Part shown: in pieces, positions 50,901-58,352 of the stretch
How the letters are laid out: each line of letters starts with the position of its first letter
Numbering within the stretch: the stretch's first letter is position 1
Origin: Streptomyces sp. NBC_01351
Lineage (GTDB): Bacteria > Actinomycetota > Actinomycetes > Streptomycetales > Streptomycetaceae
NCBI RefSeq assembly: GCF_036237315.1
Contig: NZ_CP108356.1
Coordinates: 1,488,001-1,552,000, forward strand
DNA: 64,000 nucleotides
Reading direction: 5' to 3'
Notes under the pieces: model-generated
What the model saw: the letters and a program-made list of their open reading frames with translations, nothing else
Database searches by the model: none
What the model was told of the DNA's origin: nothing
Translations under genes and position numbers: made by a program

Positions 50901-52350
50901 GGCGCTCGCCCAGGGCGGCCTGGCCCTGCGGACCATCACCCCGGAGCTGATCCGGGAGGTCCTCGCCGGGCCGTGCGGACTGGGGACGCTCCCGGACGGG
51001 GAGGCGGACCGGCTGTTCGGGCTGCTCGCCCGGCTCGACCTCGTGGAGGACGCCGGGCCGGGAGCGCTGCGCCACCGCGCCGACCTGCGGGCGATCATGC
51101 TGCGGCTGGCCGACCGGGCCCGTACCGATCTGATGCGGGCGGTCGGGACGCGGGCGGTCGCCCACTACGCGGCCGTCGCGGGGCCCCGGGCGCGGGCCGA
51201 GGAGATCTACCACCGGCTGCGGCTGAACGAGAGCCCGCGCTCGGTGGAGCGCCGCTGGCTGCCCGGGGTGGAACGGTTCCTCGCGGGGGCCGACCAGGAC
51301 ATGGCCGGGCGGTCCGCCGCGTACCTGACCGGGCACCTAGGCGGCCACACCCCGGACGAGGTGATCGCGGAGGCCGAGCAGGAGGACTGGGAGCGGATCG
51401 CCGCCCACGAGGTGGAGGACCTGCTGTCGCAGGAGCTCGCCGTGGCGGCGGCCACCCGGCTCGCGGAACGCCGGCCGTGGACCCCGGGCAGCCCGCTGCA
51501 CCCCCTGTGGGTGGAGACCCTGGACCGGCTGGGCCGGCGCGCCGAGGCCCGGGAGGCCGCCGACGCCGCCGTGGACCGCGCCGACCGGGCGGGTTTCCCC
51601 GAGCTCCAGCTGGAGCTGCTCCTGCTGTCGGCGCGGCTCGCGGAGTCGGACGGCGACCACGATGGGGCCGGCGCCGACCTGGTGGAGGCCGAGGAGGTCG
51701 CCACGGGCCTCGGCCGGGACTTCGAGGCGCTGGGCGCGCTGCTGGCCCGCGCCCGGCTGGCCGACGGCTCCGAGGCCGGTGACCCGGAGGTCGGGGGCAG
51801 GCTCGCGGAGCGGCTGCGGCGGCTGACGGACGCCCAGCTGGCCCGGCAGCCCGCACTGGTCCGGGCGGCGGCCGCCGAGGTCTCCCGGGAGCACCCGCGG
51901 GTCCTGGAGCACACCCTGGACGTGGTGGGCCTGCCCGAGACGGAGGAAGGCGTACTGGACACCCTGGCGGAGGCGATCGGCCGGGCCGCGGCCCGCCGGC
52001 CGGAGCTGCGCGCCTCCCTGCTGGAGCTGCTGGAGAACGCCGTCGGCCCGCCGGATCGGGCCCGCGCGGGCAGCGGTACGCACACCGGGATGACGGGCCT
52101 CCTGCGCGAGGCCAGGCGGCGCGGCACGCTCGACCGGTTCGCGCGACGGCTGCTGAACCTCGACGACGGGAGCGGGGAACTCGCGTCGGCCGTGGCCGCG
52201 GCGATGGGCGCGGGCACACCCGGCACGACCACGCCCACGCCCACACCCGCCGCCACCGCCTCGCCCACACCCGAACCGGCGGCCGCCACACCCGTGCTCA
52301 CGCCGGTGGACCGGCAACCAGGCGAAGGGAACGGCCGCAGTGCGGCCTGA
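47917..52350 (+). CDS. Giant dual-P-loop STAND-like NTPase with N-terminal effector-associated-like domain (conflict-cluster gene 2)
   Basis: 1477 residues. Residues 5-78 form a small helical domain (LIQFGFSREFVGEIRFG, AVALVEAVRNDG) like effector-associated/Death-like adaptors. The first P-loop module (about 120-330) has GDPDSGRSY (148-156; Arg replaces the Walker A Lys) and Walker B FWLVLDECDK (234-243). A helical region follows, then a Pro-Gly-Val repeat linker (about 530-645, GVPDAS units). The second module is a canonical STAND/NACHT-type NTPase with HGLGGIGKST (698-707), LVIDSFEEA (841-849) and a GGHPLSLKLA GxP motif (929-938). The C-terminal 450 residues are TPR-like helices with a TP-rich tail. 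The likely role is an NTP switch that senses a trigger and recruits the protease partners. The first trypsin gene starts 6 bases later. Confidence 0.88.
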   Translation: MSLTDTEWDLVTEWARDYLFVEGEPRPRLIQFGFSREFVGEIRFGGSSSEHAVALVEAVRNDGVEAQLRLLDALVRLDSLTSLPAGEVALRLKERLEEAAKSRVPPLDHYLAGVLRGGAEVFIDRADLRASLREFAEDPEKTVLVVDGDPDSGRSYTYALIRHVGARCGFRPVRVTLNRTSTAEQVVQRLGEFVADARTGISPVDPTGPNDPPPSVDVAVHRIVSRATAAEETFWLVLDECDKLDVNSDVWDCIGKLALAIYEHTPVRRQSAPRLVLLGYSATMRQLPYEIGKNEVRDTARVAGAEDLRQFFDTFFAQTPPPSGRPPPDGPGIAALVEAAVPAVLRAGAAPGPDSYMRKVCTAAEDAVRLYRSLAPGEEFAARLCERLSAAASAPGPAPVTALRRAYREAVCLLDRFDPARLRLPGEERPSGKGVLELVEDCRAVGTRNTLAWTLKPEVRDAALRGLAGPEAARLALLANADQIPPGPGPERTALAYLDGAPPDLSRQSADELPDVLRAVLWLDRIPGDGGAPGAPGIPGAPDVSRVPDRAGVPGVPDGPGAPEVSGVPAASGVPGTPDTSGVPDTSGVPDASGVPDASGVPAAPGVPGTPDASGVPDVSGGPGVSGVPGVSGASGAPRIPGVPEPAVVQGLLEHARLMQPLERLVRDSFQGRAAELADLRAYIDLAPGATVPPVLVHGLGGIGKSTLLAKLLLDSLRDSPARFPFAYVDFERPTLSVHEPATLVAEMARQLGIQYPDHQEDFNALARECEETAGTHRAEQGAVDELYELSTTRATMGRPSSSGVHAMAAVREAELARRLAALVVRAVGTPPGQAQPPLVLVIDSFEEAQYRGSPVLGRMWAVHSALQEGHPRLRTIVSGRLPAPHPARPVQPRTLELGDLDPAASVALLMSCGVADERLAAELAARVGGHPLSLKLAARAAVQQGAESEPEALGELIESLPARRRRFFRKVDQLLIQGTLYERILAKIGDREVRALAQGGLALRTITPELIREVLAGPCGLGTLPDGEADRLFGLLARLDLVEDAGPGALRHRADLRAIMLRLADRARTDLMRAVGTRAVAHYAAVAGPRARAEEIYHRLRLNESPRSVERRWLPGVERFLAGADQDMAGRSAAYLTGHLGGHTPDEVIAEAEQEDWERIAAHEVEDLLSQELAVAAATRLAERRPWTPGSPLHPLWVETLDRLGRRAEAREAADAAVDRADRAGFPELQLELLLLSARLAESDGDHDGAGADLVEAEEVATGLGRDFEALGALLARARLADGSEAGDPEVGGRLAERLRRLTDAQLARQPALVRAAAAEVSREHPRVLEHTLDVVGLPETEEGVLDTLAEAIGRAAARRPELRASLLELLENAVGPPDRARAGSGTHTGMTGLLREARRRGTLDRFARRLLNLDDGSGELASAVAAAMGAGTPGTTTPTPTPAATASPTPEPAAATPVLTPVDRQPGEGNGRSAA
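49500..49857 (+). repeat. GVP-type tandem repeat tract in NTPase gene
   Basis: Degenerate repeats, clearest between about 49660 and 49780 with an 18-base period encoding GVPDAS/GVPDTS hexapeptides, surrounded by GVPG, GAPG and SGVP variants. They form the linker between the two NTPase modules. Confidence 0.85.
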
Positions 52351-52356
52351 CGCACC

Positions 52357-53520
52357 ATGACGAGCGACCCGTACCTCCCGCCGGACGACATCGTGCGGCT
52401 GCGCGACACCGCGGTGGAGCAGGGCCTGACGGACCCCGCGCTGCGGCGGCTGCTGTTCGAGGGCGTCCTGCCGAAGTACCGCGGTTCACTGCCGCTGCTG
52501 GCGGCGCCCGGCCCGCAGGTCCAGTCGGATCTGAACGAGATGAACCGGGTGGAGCGGCTGGTCGACGGCACCGTCCCGCTGGCCGTGTGGCTCCGTAACG
52601 CCGCCGACCAGCTCACCGACGCCGCCGCGCGGGACGTCTTCCTGAAGGCCCTGGACGAGGTGGTGCGCGACGCGGCGGGCGAGCCCGACGTAGCGCCCGA
52701 CGTGCCCACCGGGGAGACCAAGGAGGAGATCGTCTTCCGGGACGACACCGTGCCCTTCGGCTTCCTGAGCGGCGGCGCGCTGGCCGGGACCTCGGTGGCG
52801 CGCGTCAAGGTGCTGCCGTACGAGGGCGGCGCGCTACTCCGGCCGGTGGCGCTGCCGCACAACGGTACGGGCTGGCTGATCGCCCCCGGACTGCTCGTGA
52901 CCAACCACCACGTGGTCAACGCCCGCAAGCGCACCGCCGGCGAGCGCCAGGTGGCCGACCCGGCCGACCTCAACCTCCAGGCGCAGGGCTCTCGTTCACG
53001 GTTCGACTACGTCAGCGAGGACGACGCGGATGCGGAGGAGGCGCACGCGAGCGGGCTGGAGGCCTCGGACGAGGAGCTCGACTACGCGGTGCTTCGCCTG
53101 AGCGGGGCGCCGCCGCGGCCCTGTCTGCGCGTGGCCACCGAGCCGTTGACGGTGGCCGCGGACACGCCCGTGGCCGTCAACATCATCCAGCACCCGGGCG
53201 GGGAGCCGAAGCGGATCGCGCTGCGCAACAACCTGGCCTTCGACGCGGACGAACGCGACGTGCGCTACTTCACCGATACCCGGGGCGGCTCCTCCGGCTC
53301 ACCCGTCCTGACCGACGACTGGACGGTGGTGGCCCTGCACCGGGGCACCCGGCGCGTCTCGGACGTCAGCTTCCAGGGCAAGACTACGGCCTTCGTGAAC
53401 GTCGGCACCCAACTCAGCGCGATCATGGCGCACTTGCGGGAGCACAGCCCGCAGGTCCACGCCGAGATCGCGGCGGCCCAGTCCGAGATGGGGCGCCCTG
53501 CGCGCCCCCAGGAGGTGTGA
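52357..53520 (+). CDS. Trypsin-like serine protease with N-terminal effector-associated-like domain (conflict-cluster gene 3)
   Basis: 387 residues. Residues 12-100 are an alpha-helical domain (LRDTAVEQGLTDPALRRLLF, then VPLAVWLRNAADQL) of the effector-associated adaptor type. A V8/trypsin-fold protease follows: GTGWLIAPGLLVTNHHVVN with catalytic His185, Asp242 in EELDYAVL, and Ser313 in GGSSGSPV (311-317). No signal peptide or membrane segment, so it is a cytoplasmic protease. It begins 6 bases after the NTPase stop, and its stop is one base before the next ATG. Homotypic contact between its N-terminal domain and that of the NTPase would recruit it (inference). Confidence 0.9.
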   Translation: MTSDPYLPPDDIVRLRDTAVEQGLTDPALRRLLFEGVLPKYRGSLPLLAAPGPQVQSDLNEMNRVERLVDGTVPLAVWLRNAADQLTDAAARDVFLKALDEVVRDAAGEPDVAPDVPTGETKEEIVFRDDTVPFGFLSGGALAGTSVARVKVLPYEGGALLRPVALPHNGTGWLIAPGLLVTNHHVVNARKRTAGERQVADPADLNLQAQGSRSRFDYVSEDDADAEEAHASGLEASDEELDYAVLRLSGAPPRPCLRVATEPLTVAADTPVAVNIIQHPGGEPKRIALRNNLAFDADERDVRYFTDTRGGSSGSPVLTDDWTVVALHRGTRRVSDVSFQGKTTAFVNVGTQLSAIMAHLREHSPQVHAEIAAAQSEMGRPARPQEV

Positions 53521-53521
53521 G

Positions 53522-54604
53522 ATGCGCGGTGGATCACCGGTGGCGACCGGGCCCGAACAGGTCTTCACGGAGGACCTGTTGGAGGTCGCGGCGCGCGTAC
53601 GCGAGCAACTGGACGCCGAAATACCCGAGTCCGAGGAGGAACTGCCCGCGCGGGAGGCCGCGGCCGGACGGATCGGCCGGGCCGCCCTGGATGAGCGGGC
53701 CACGGTGTTGCGGGCGGGGGTCCGCGGGCTGGAGAAGCTGGCCGCGGGCCGCGCCGGGGACGTCGACGAGGACGAGTACTTCGGAGTCGAGGCGATCGTG
53801 CTGCTCGAGGGCAGGCCGGCGATCCTCGTCCAGAACCAGGACTTCGCCCCGCAGGTCGGCGACTGGGCGCTGCTCGACGGGCAGCGGGCGGGCATCCGGC
53901 AGTCGATCGCCCGCGTCGGCCGGGTGGAGGTCTCCGGTCACGAGCTGGACTGGCTGGGCACGGGCTTCCTGGTCTCGCCGTTCGCCGTGATGACCAACCG
54001 CCATGTGGCCGCCGAGTTCGCGCGCGCGGACGGCGCGGACGGTTTCGCCTTCCGGCAGGGCATGGGCGCGTCCGTGGACACCGGGGAGCAGCTCGGTGCG
54101 CCCACGGGCGGCGGCTCGTTCGAGTTCGAGGTCACCGGGGTGATCGGCATCCACCAGGACGTGGACATGGCGCTGCTACGGGTCTCCCCGGCAGCCGCCG
54201 CCGGTGGCGAAGCGCCGGCTCCGCTCGCGCTCGCGGCCGACGCGCCGCCGGATCTGGCGGGCCGGCCGGTGTACGTGGTCGGCTACCCGGCTGCGGACGG
54301 CCGGCGCAACGAACCGGCGGCCATGAGCCGCATCTTCATGGACGTCTACAACGTGAAGCGGCTCCAGCCGGGCACGGCGACCGCCCTCCTCCCCGACGGG
54401 GACACCGGCGGGCCCGGGTTCACGATGACGCACGACTGCTCCACGCTCGGCGGCAACAGCGGCTCCCCGGTCTTCGACCTCGCCGACCACCGGGTGCTCG
54501 GCCTGCACTTCGGCGGCCGGTTCGGCTCCGCGAACTACGCGGTGCCGCTGTTCGAGCTGACGGACGACCCGCTGCTTGAGCGGGCCGAGGTCAACTGGGT
54601 GTGA
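53522..54604 (+). CDS. Second trypsin-like serine protease (conflict-cluster gene 4)
   Basis: 360 residues. The protease triad is TNRHVAAEF (His), HQDVDMALLRV (Asp) and LGGNSGSPVFDL (Ser), in a V8/trypsin-like fold. The N-terminal about 140 residues differ from the preceding protease. They are acidic-helical (EDLLEVAARVREQLDAEIPE), then a conserved-looking FGVEAIVLLEGRPAILVQNQ region that may be a partner-binding domain; they do not look like the effector-associated domain. No signal peptide. ATG 53522 follows the previous stop directly (TGAG-ATG). It is convergent with the rhodanese gene 21 bases away, so the cluster ends here. Confidence 0.9.
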   Translation: MRGGSPVATGPEQVFTEDLLEVAARVREQLDAEIPESEEELPAREAAAGRIGRAALDERATVLRAGVRGLEKLAAGRAGDVDEDEYFGVEAIVLLEGRPAILVQNQDFAPQVGDWALLDGQRAGIRQSIARVGRVEVSGHELDWLGTGFLVSPFAVMTNRHVAAEFARADGADGFAFRQGMGASVDTGEQLGAPTGGGSFEFEVTGVIGIHQDVDMALLRVSPAAAAGGEAPAPLALAADAPPDLAGRPVYVVGYPAADGRRNEPAAMSRIFMDVYNVKRLQPGTATALLPDGDTGGPGFTMTHDCSTLGGNSGSPVFDLADHRVLGLHFGGRFGSANYAVPLFELTDDPLLERAEVNWV

Positions 54605-54625
54605 ACGGAGCGGCCGTCGGGGAGT

Positions 54626-55477
54626 TCAGCCCAGGGCGACGGGGGCGCCGACCAGTGATCCGTACTCCGTCCACGAGCCGTCGTAGTTCTTGACGTCCGA
54701 GTAGCCGAGCAGTTCGTGGAGCGCGAACCAGGTGTGGGAGGAGCGCTCGCCGATGCGGCAGTACGCGATGACCTCACGGTCCGGGGTGATGCCCCTGCCC
54801 AGGTACAGCATCCGCAGCTCGTCCGCGGACTTGAAGGTGCCGTCGTCGTTGGCCGCCTGCGCCCAGGGGACGTTGGCCGCCCCGGGGATGTGTCCGGGCA
54901 CCTGGGCCTGTTCCTGCGGCAGGTGCGGGGGCGCCAGCTTTTCGCCCCGGTACTCCTCCGGCGAGCGGACGTCGACCATGTGGACCCCGTGGCCCACGCT
55001 CTCCAGCACCTCGGTGCGCAGTGCGCGGAACTGCGGGTTCTCCTGGCCGGTCACCGTGAAGTCGGTGCGCTCGTACCTCCGGACGTCGCGGGTCGTGTCC
55101 CGGCTCTCCAGCTCCCACTTCTTGCGGCCGCCGTCGAGCAGCTTGACCCGGTTGAAGCCGCGCAGCCGCAGGATCCAGTAGGCGTACGCGGCGAACCAGT
55201 TGTTGTTGCCGCCGTAGAGGATCACCGTGGTGTCGTAGCCGACCCCGGCTTCGGCGAGCAGCCGTCCGAGCGCCTCGCGGTCCAGGTAGTCGCGTCCCAC
55301 GGGGGCGTGCAGGTCGGTGGTCCAGTTCCAGCCCACCGCGCCGGGTATGTGGCCCTGCTCGTAGGCGGTGGTGTCCTCGTCCACGTCGATGACGCGTACG
55401 GTCCCGTCGTTCAGGTGCGCGGCCAGCCACTCGGTGTCGACCAGTGTCTCCGGATGGGCGTATCCGTCGCCGCTCAT
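54626..55477 (-). CDS. Thiosulfate/3-mercaptopyruvate sulfurtransferase (two rhodanese domains)
   Basis: A 283-residue cytoplasmic protein with two rhodanese domains. The first (about 10-130) is structural, with YEQGHIPGAVGWNW. The second carries the active Cys240 in VIAYCRIGERSSHTW and the HIPGAANVPW substrate-loop motif. The CRIGERSS loop is typical of streptomycete SseA/CysA-like enzymes that move sulfane sulfur between thiosulfate or mercaptopyruvate and acceptors. It is the last gene of a leftward operon with the MBL-rhodanese and sulfite oxidase genes. Confidence 0.93.
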   Translation of the reverse strand: MSGDGYAHPETLVDTEWLAAHLNDGTVRVIDVDEDTTAYEQGHIPGAVGWNWTTDLHAPVGRDYLDREALGRLLAEAGVGYDTTVILYGGNNNWFAAYAYWILRLRGFNRVKLLDGGRKKWELESRDTTRDVRRYERTDFTVTGQENPQFRALRTEVLESVGHGVHMVDVRSPEEYRGEKLAPPHLPQEQAQVPGHIPGAANVPWAQAANDDGTFKSADELRMLYLGRGITPDREVIAYCRIGERSSHTWFALHELLGYSDVKNYDGSWTEYGSLVGAPVALG

Positions 55478-55502
55478 GGTCCGCTCCTCTCGTGTGCGTG
55501 CG

Positions 55503-56855
55503 TCATTGCCCTGCCGTCAGCTCGTCCACCCCGCCCCGGATCACCGCCGTCACGGGGATCCCCGCGCGGTCCAGCAGCCCCGCTGCGATCGTCGCCCGGC
55601 GGCCGCTGCCGCACACCACCCAGATCTCGCGGTCCCGGGTCAGCTCGCCGATCCTGTGCGGCAGTTCGGCGAGCGGTACGCGGAGCGTGCCGGGGACTCC
55701 GCCTTCCGGGTGCTGCGGGCGCACGTCGAGCACCTGCCGTCCGGCGAGGTGCCCGGCCAGCTCGGAGACGTCCGCGGTGCGGAAGGAGCGCAGTGGGCGG
55801 CCGGCGGAGGCCCAGGCGCCGATGCCTCCCGCCAGGTAGCCGGCGACGTCCTCGTAGCCGATCCGCAGGAGTTGGGTCATCGCCTCGCGGGCCGCTTCCT
55901 CCTCAGGCTCCGGCACCACCAGGACCAGGCGGGTGCCGAAGGGCACGACCTCGCCGACCAGGCCCGCGAACCGGTCGTCGAGCTCGTCGCAGATCGAGTC
56001 GGGCAGGTGGGCGGCGGCGAACTCGGCGCGCCCTCGCCCGTCGACGACCTGCGCACCGCCCCCGGCCAGCCCCTCCACCACGGCCGGGGTGAGCGGCCGG
56101 GGTGCGGGCGGGCCGCCCAGCACCTGCGGACCCTTCCGGTTGATCGGCCCCATGTGGCGGTAGTAGGCGGGGTACGGCGGCAGGCCCATCAGCCGCCCGC
56201 TGACGAACTCCTCCTCGTCCCGGGTGGCCAGCACGGGATTCGTACGCCGTTCCGCGCCCACGGTGCTGGTCCGCTCCCCCGCCGCCGGGCCGGCCGCGCA
56301 GGAGCTGCCCGCGCCGTGCGTCGGCAGCACCCGGGTGGCGTCGGGCAGCAGCGCGAGGCGCCCGAGGCTGCGGAACTGGGCGCGCGCGAGTTCCTCCGTA
56401 CGCCCGGGGCCGGAGAGGTCGGTGCGGCCCGCGGTGCCGACGAGGAGGCTGCCTCCGGTGAAGACGGCGGTGGGCGGCCGGTCGGTGTCGTCGAAGACGA
56501 GGTACGAGGTGTGCTCGGCGGTGTGGCCGGGAGTCTCCATGGCCCGCACGGTCGCGTCGCCGACGGAGATCTCGTCGCCCTCGGCCATCGGCAGGTGGTC
56601 GAAGGCGTACGGTGCGCGGGCCGGGCCCGCCACGGTGGCGCCGGTCGCCGCGCGGACCTCCAGGGCGCCGGAGACGTAGTCGTTGTGCACGTGGGTCTCC
56701 AGCACGTACCGGATCCGCACCCCCCTGGACGTACAGGACTCCACCAGTGCCCAGCTGTCCCGTTGCGGGTCGACCAGGGCGGCCTCGTCGCCGCTGACGA
56801 GGAGGTAGCTGGTGTCGCCGAGCGACGCGGTGGTCATGACCTCGATCTCGCTCAT
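55503..56855 (-). CDS. MBL-fold metallohydrolase fused to rhodanese domains (persulfide dioxygenase-like)
   Basis: A 450-residue protein from ATG 56855 (MSEIEVMTTASLGDTSYLL; ATG 56837 is an alternative). The N-terminal metallo-beta-lactamase domain has ETHVHNDYVSG (H55, H57, D59; the usual HxHxDH second His is Tyr60), METPGHTAEHTSY and LPTHGAGSSC. Tyr in that place fits the mono-iron persulfide dioxygenase group. Two rhodanese-like domains follow; the last has Cys in IWVVCGSGRRATIA. The likely role is oxidation of low-molecular-weight persulfide to sulfite, with sulfurtransferase activity. The octamer repeat upstream supplies several GAGG motifs. Confidence 0.9.
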   Translation of the reverse strand: MSEIEVMTTASLGDTSYLLVSGDEAALVDPQRDSWALVESCTSRGVRIRYVLETHVHNDYVSGALEVRAATGATVAGPARAPYAFDHLPMAEGDEISVGDATVRAMETPGHTAEHTSYLVFDDTDRPPTAVFTGGSLLVGTAGRTDLSGPGRTEELARAQFRSLGRLALLPDATRVLPTHGAGSSCAAGPAAGERTSTVGAERRTNPVLATRDEEEFVSGRLMGLPPYPAYYRHMGPINRKGPQVLGGPPAPRPLTPAVVEGLAGGGAQVVDGRGRAEFAAAHLPDSICDELDDRFAGLVGEVVPFGTRLVLVVPEPEEEAAREAMTQLLRIGYEDVAGYLAGGIGAWASAGRPLRSFRTADVSELAGHLAGRQVLDVRPQHPEGGVPGTLRVPLAELPHRIGELTRDREIWVVCGSGRRATIAAGLLDRAGIPVTAVIRGGVDELTAGQ

Positions 56856-56879
56856 TGCCCTCGCCTCGGATGCCTCGGT

Positions 56880-56920
56880 ACCTCTGTGCCTCTGTGCCTC
56901 TGTGCCTCGGGTGCCTCGGG
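56880..56920. repeat. Octamer tandem repeat TGCCTCTG/TGCCTCGG
   Basis: On the + strand, TGCCTCTG-type octamers repeat three times (56886-56909), flanked by TGCCTCGG variants. On the minus (coding) strand it reads as repeated AGAGGCAC in the 70-base gap just before the MBL gene start, giving several Shine-Dalgarno-like GAGG sequences. Confidence 0.7.
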
Positions 56921-56925
56921 TTGTC

Positions 56926-58047
56926 TCAGACGACGACCACCTCGACCGAGGACACCGGGTTGCAGCCGTAGCCACGGGCGTTCCACGGTGCCCGCGGCGG
57001 CTGGGTGTCGCCGTGTGCGTCGGTCGCGCGGGCCAGCAGCCGGTACGGGCCTGGGCGCCGGGGCGTCCACCGGTAGGACCAGCCGGTCCAGGCGTAGGGC
57101 CCGGGCGGGGGCTCCAGCACGGCGTCGGCCCAGTCCCGGTCGCCGAGCCGGCCGAGGTCGCCCAGCTCCCCGTGGTCGTCGTCGCCCTGGTACGCGGCCC
57201 GTACCTCGACCCGCCGTACGGGCACCCCGTCGCCGGACCAGGCCCGGCCCCGGACGAGGGTCTCGTGGCCGCGGCGCACGGCGGTGTCCGGCTCGGGTTC
57301 GGTGATGAGCGACTTGACCCTGACCGTGGTCACGGGCCCTTCGGGGGTGCCGCGCGAGGCCGTGTAGACGTACTCCTCGGCCTGGAAGACCCCGGCGAAC
57401 GGGTCCGTCACGGCCCGCGCCTCCACCAGCCACTTCACGTCGGCGACCGCGTAGCGGCCGGGGACCACGAGGCGGACCGGCGCGCCGTGCTCGGGGGCGA
57501 GCGGCTCGTCGTTCATGTGGGTGACCAGGAGGGTGTCCGGGTGGAGTGCCTCGGCCAGGGGGAGGCTGCGTTCGAAGGCGGTGGGCAGGCCGTGCACGGT
57601 GCCGGAGTCGGCCCCGGTGAAGACGATCTCCACGGCGGCCGGACCGATCCCGGCGCGGGCGGCGAGCGCACGGAACGGAACGCCCGCGAAGTGGGCGCAG
57701 CCGACGGCTCCCTGGGTCCAGGGCAGGCCCGGCGGGCGGGGGGTCATCATGGCGCGGCCGTTGCCCGCGCACTCCAGGACCACGTCGAGTTCCCGGCGCT
57801 CCAGCCCGAGCAGCTCCTCGTAGCCGATCTCGAAGGGGGCGGCGACCTCGCCGGCGAGGCGCATGCGCCACCGCTGGGGCGTGGTCCGCGGGATGCCGAA
57901 GTGGTCGCGCACGAAGAAGGCCCCCACGGGGGTGACCGGCTCGATCAGGGCGGCCGGTGGGGTCTGCGCGTTGTACGGGTCGGACGTGACCGTTTCGGGT
58001 GCCCAGGCCGTGGCTCCGGGTCCGGGTGGGATCGACCATGCGGTCAT
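56926..58047 (-). CDS. Molybdopterin-dependent sulfite oxidase family enzyme
   Basis: A 373-residue protein with the sulfite oxidase fold. The Mo-ligating Cys93 lies in VVLECAGNGRAM; further motifs are GAFFVRDHFGIPRT near the start, GAVGCAHFAGVPFRAL, PVRLVVPGRYAVADVKWLVE and the C-terminal dimerisation domain (WTPRRPGPYRLLARATDAHG, WNARGYGCNPV). No Tat or Sec signal and no heme domain, so it is a cytoplasmic-type enzyme. It probably converts sulfite to sulfate, completing the pathway of the adjacent persulfide dioxygenase-like and rhodanese genes. It is the first gene of that leftward operon. Confidence 0.92.
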   Translation of the reverse strand: MTAWSIPPGPGATAWAPETVTSDPYNAQTPPAALIEPVTPVGAFFVRDHFGIPRTTPQRWRMRLAGEVAAPFEIGYEELLGLERRELDVVLECAGNGRAMMTPRPPGLPWTQGAVGCAHFAGVPFRALAARAGIGPAAVEIVFTGADSGTVHGLPTAFERSLPLAEALHPDTLLVTHMNDEPLAPEHGAPVRLVVPGRYAVADVKWLVEARAVTDPFAGVFQAEEYVYTASRGTPEGPVTTVRVKSLITEPEPDTAVRRGHETLVRGRAWSGDGVPVRRVEVRAAYQGDDDHGELGDLGRLGDRDWADAVLEPPPGPYAWTGWSYRWTPRRPGPYRLLARATDAHGDTQPPRAPWNARGYGCNPVSSVEVVVV

Positions 58048-58352
58048 GGGAGTACCTTCGCTCGGGCTCGTTTCGAGCGCGACGCAGATCTCTTTCAGCT
58101 TACGTCCGGGGACCTCTTGACTCTGGACAAATAGGGAGGAAACTCGTCTTTACACCGGATCACCGGAAAGAGCCGCAGCCGCCCTCTGGAGACGTCCAAA
58201 GGCCCGCGTGACCCTTGTCCAGGCTCTGGCCAGGCCCCCGGCGGACCTCGTTCGACCATGGGAGCCACCTGCGACGGCGGATGGCTCGTGGAATCGACGG
58301 GACTGCCGGGGACTGTCTTGTCCCCGTTCCGAAGTCCTGCGCCGGAGACGTT
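58048..58352. other. 305-base gap between aminotransferase and sulfite oxidase genes
   Basis: No coding frame with family features. It should contain the promoter of the leftward sulfur operon; the most A/T-rich stretch is near 58115-58155 (TTGACTCTGGACAAATAGGG), but I cannot place convincing -35/-10 boxes. A hairpin for the aminotransferase transcript is listed separately at 58307-58326. Confidence 0.4.
58307..58326 (-). terminator. Hairpin downstream of the aminotransferase gene
   Basis: CGGGGAC (58307-58313) pairs with GTCCCCG (58320-58326) around a 6-base loop, 27 bases past the aminotransferase stop (58353) on the minus strand. There is no U run. Confidence 0.5.

Noticed and set aside
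46735..51336. Leftward open frame of 1533 codons opposite the hydrolase and NTPase genes
   Set aside because: It is antisense to two genes with clear domain motifs, starts inside one and ends beyond another, and its composition (R/P/G/V/D-rich without motifs) is typical of frames created by high GC.
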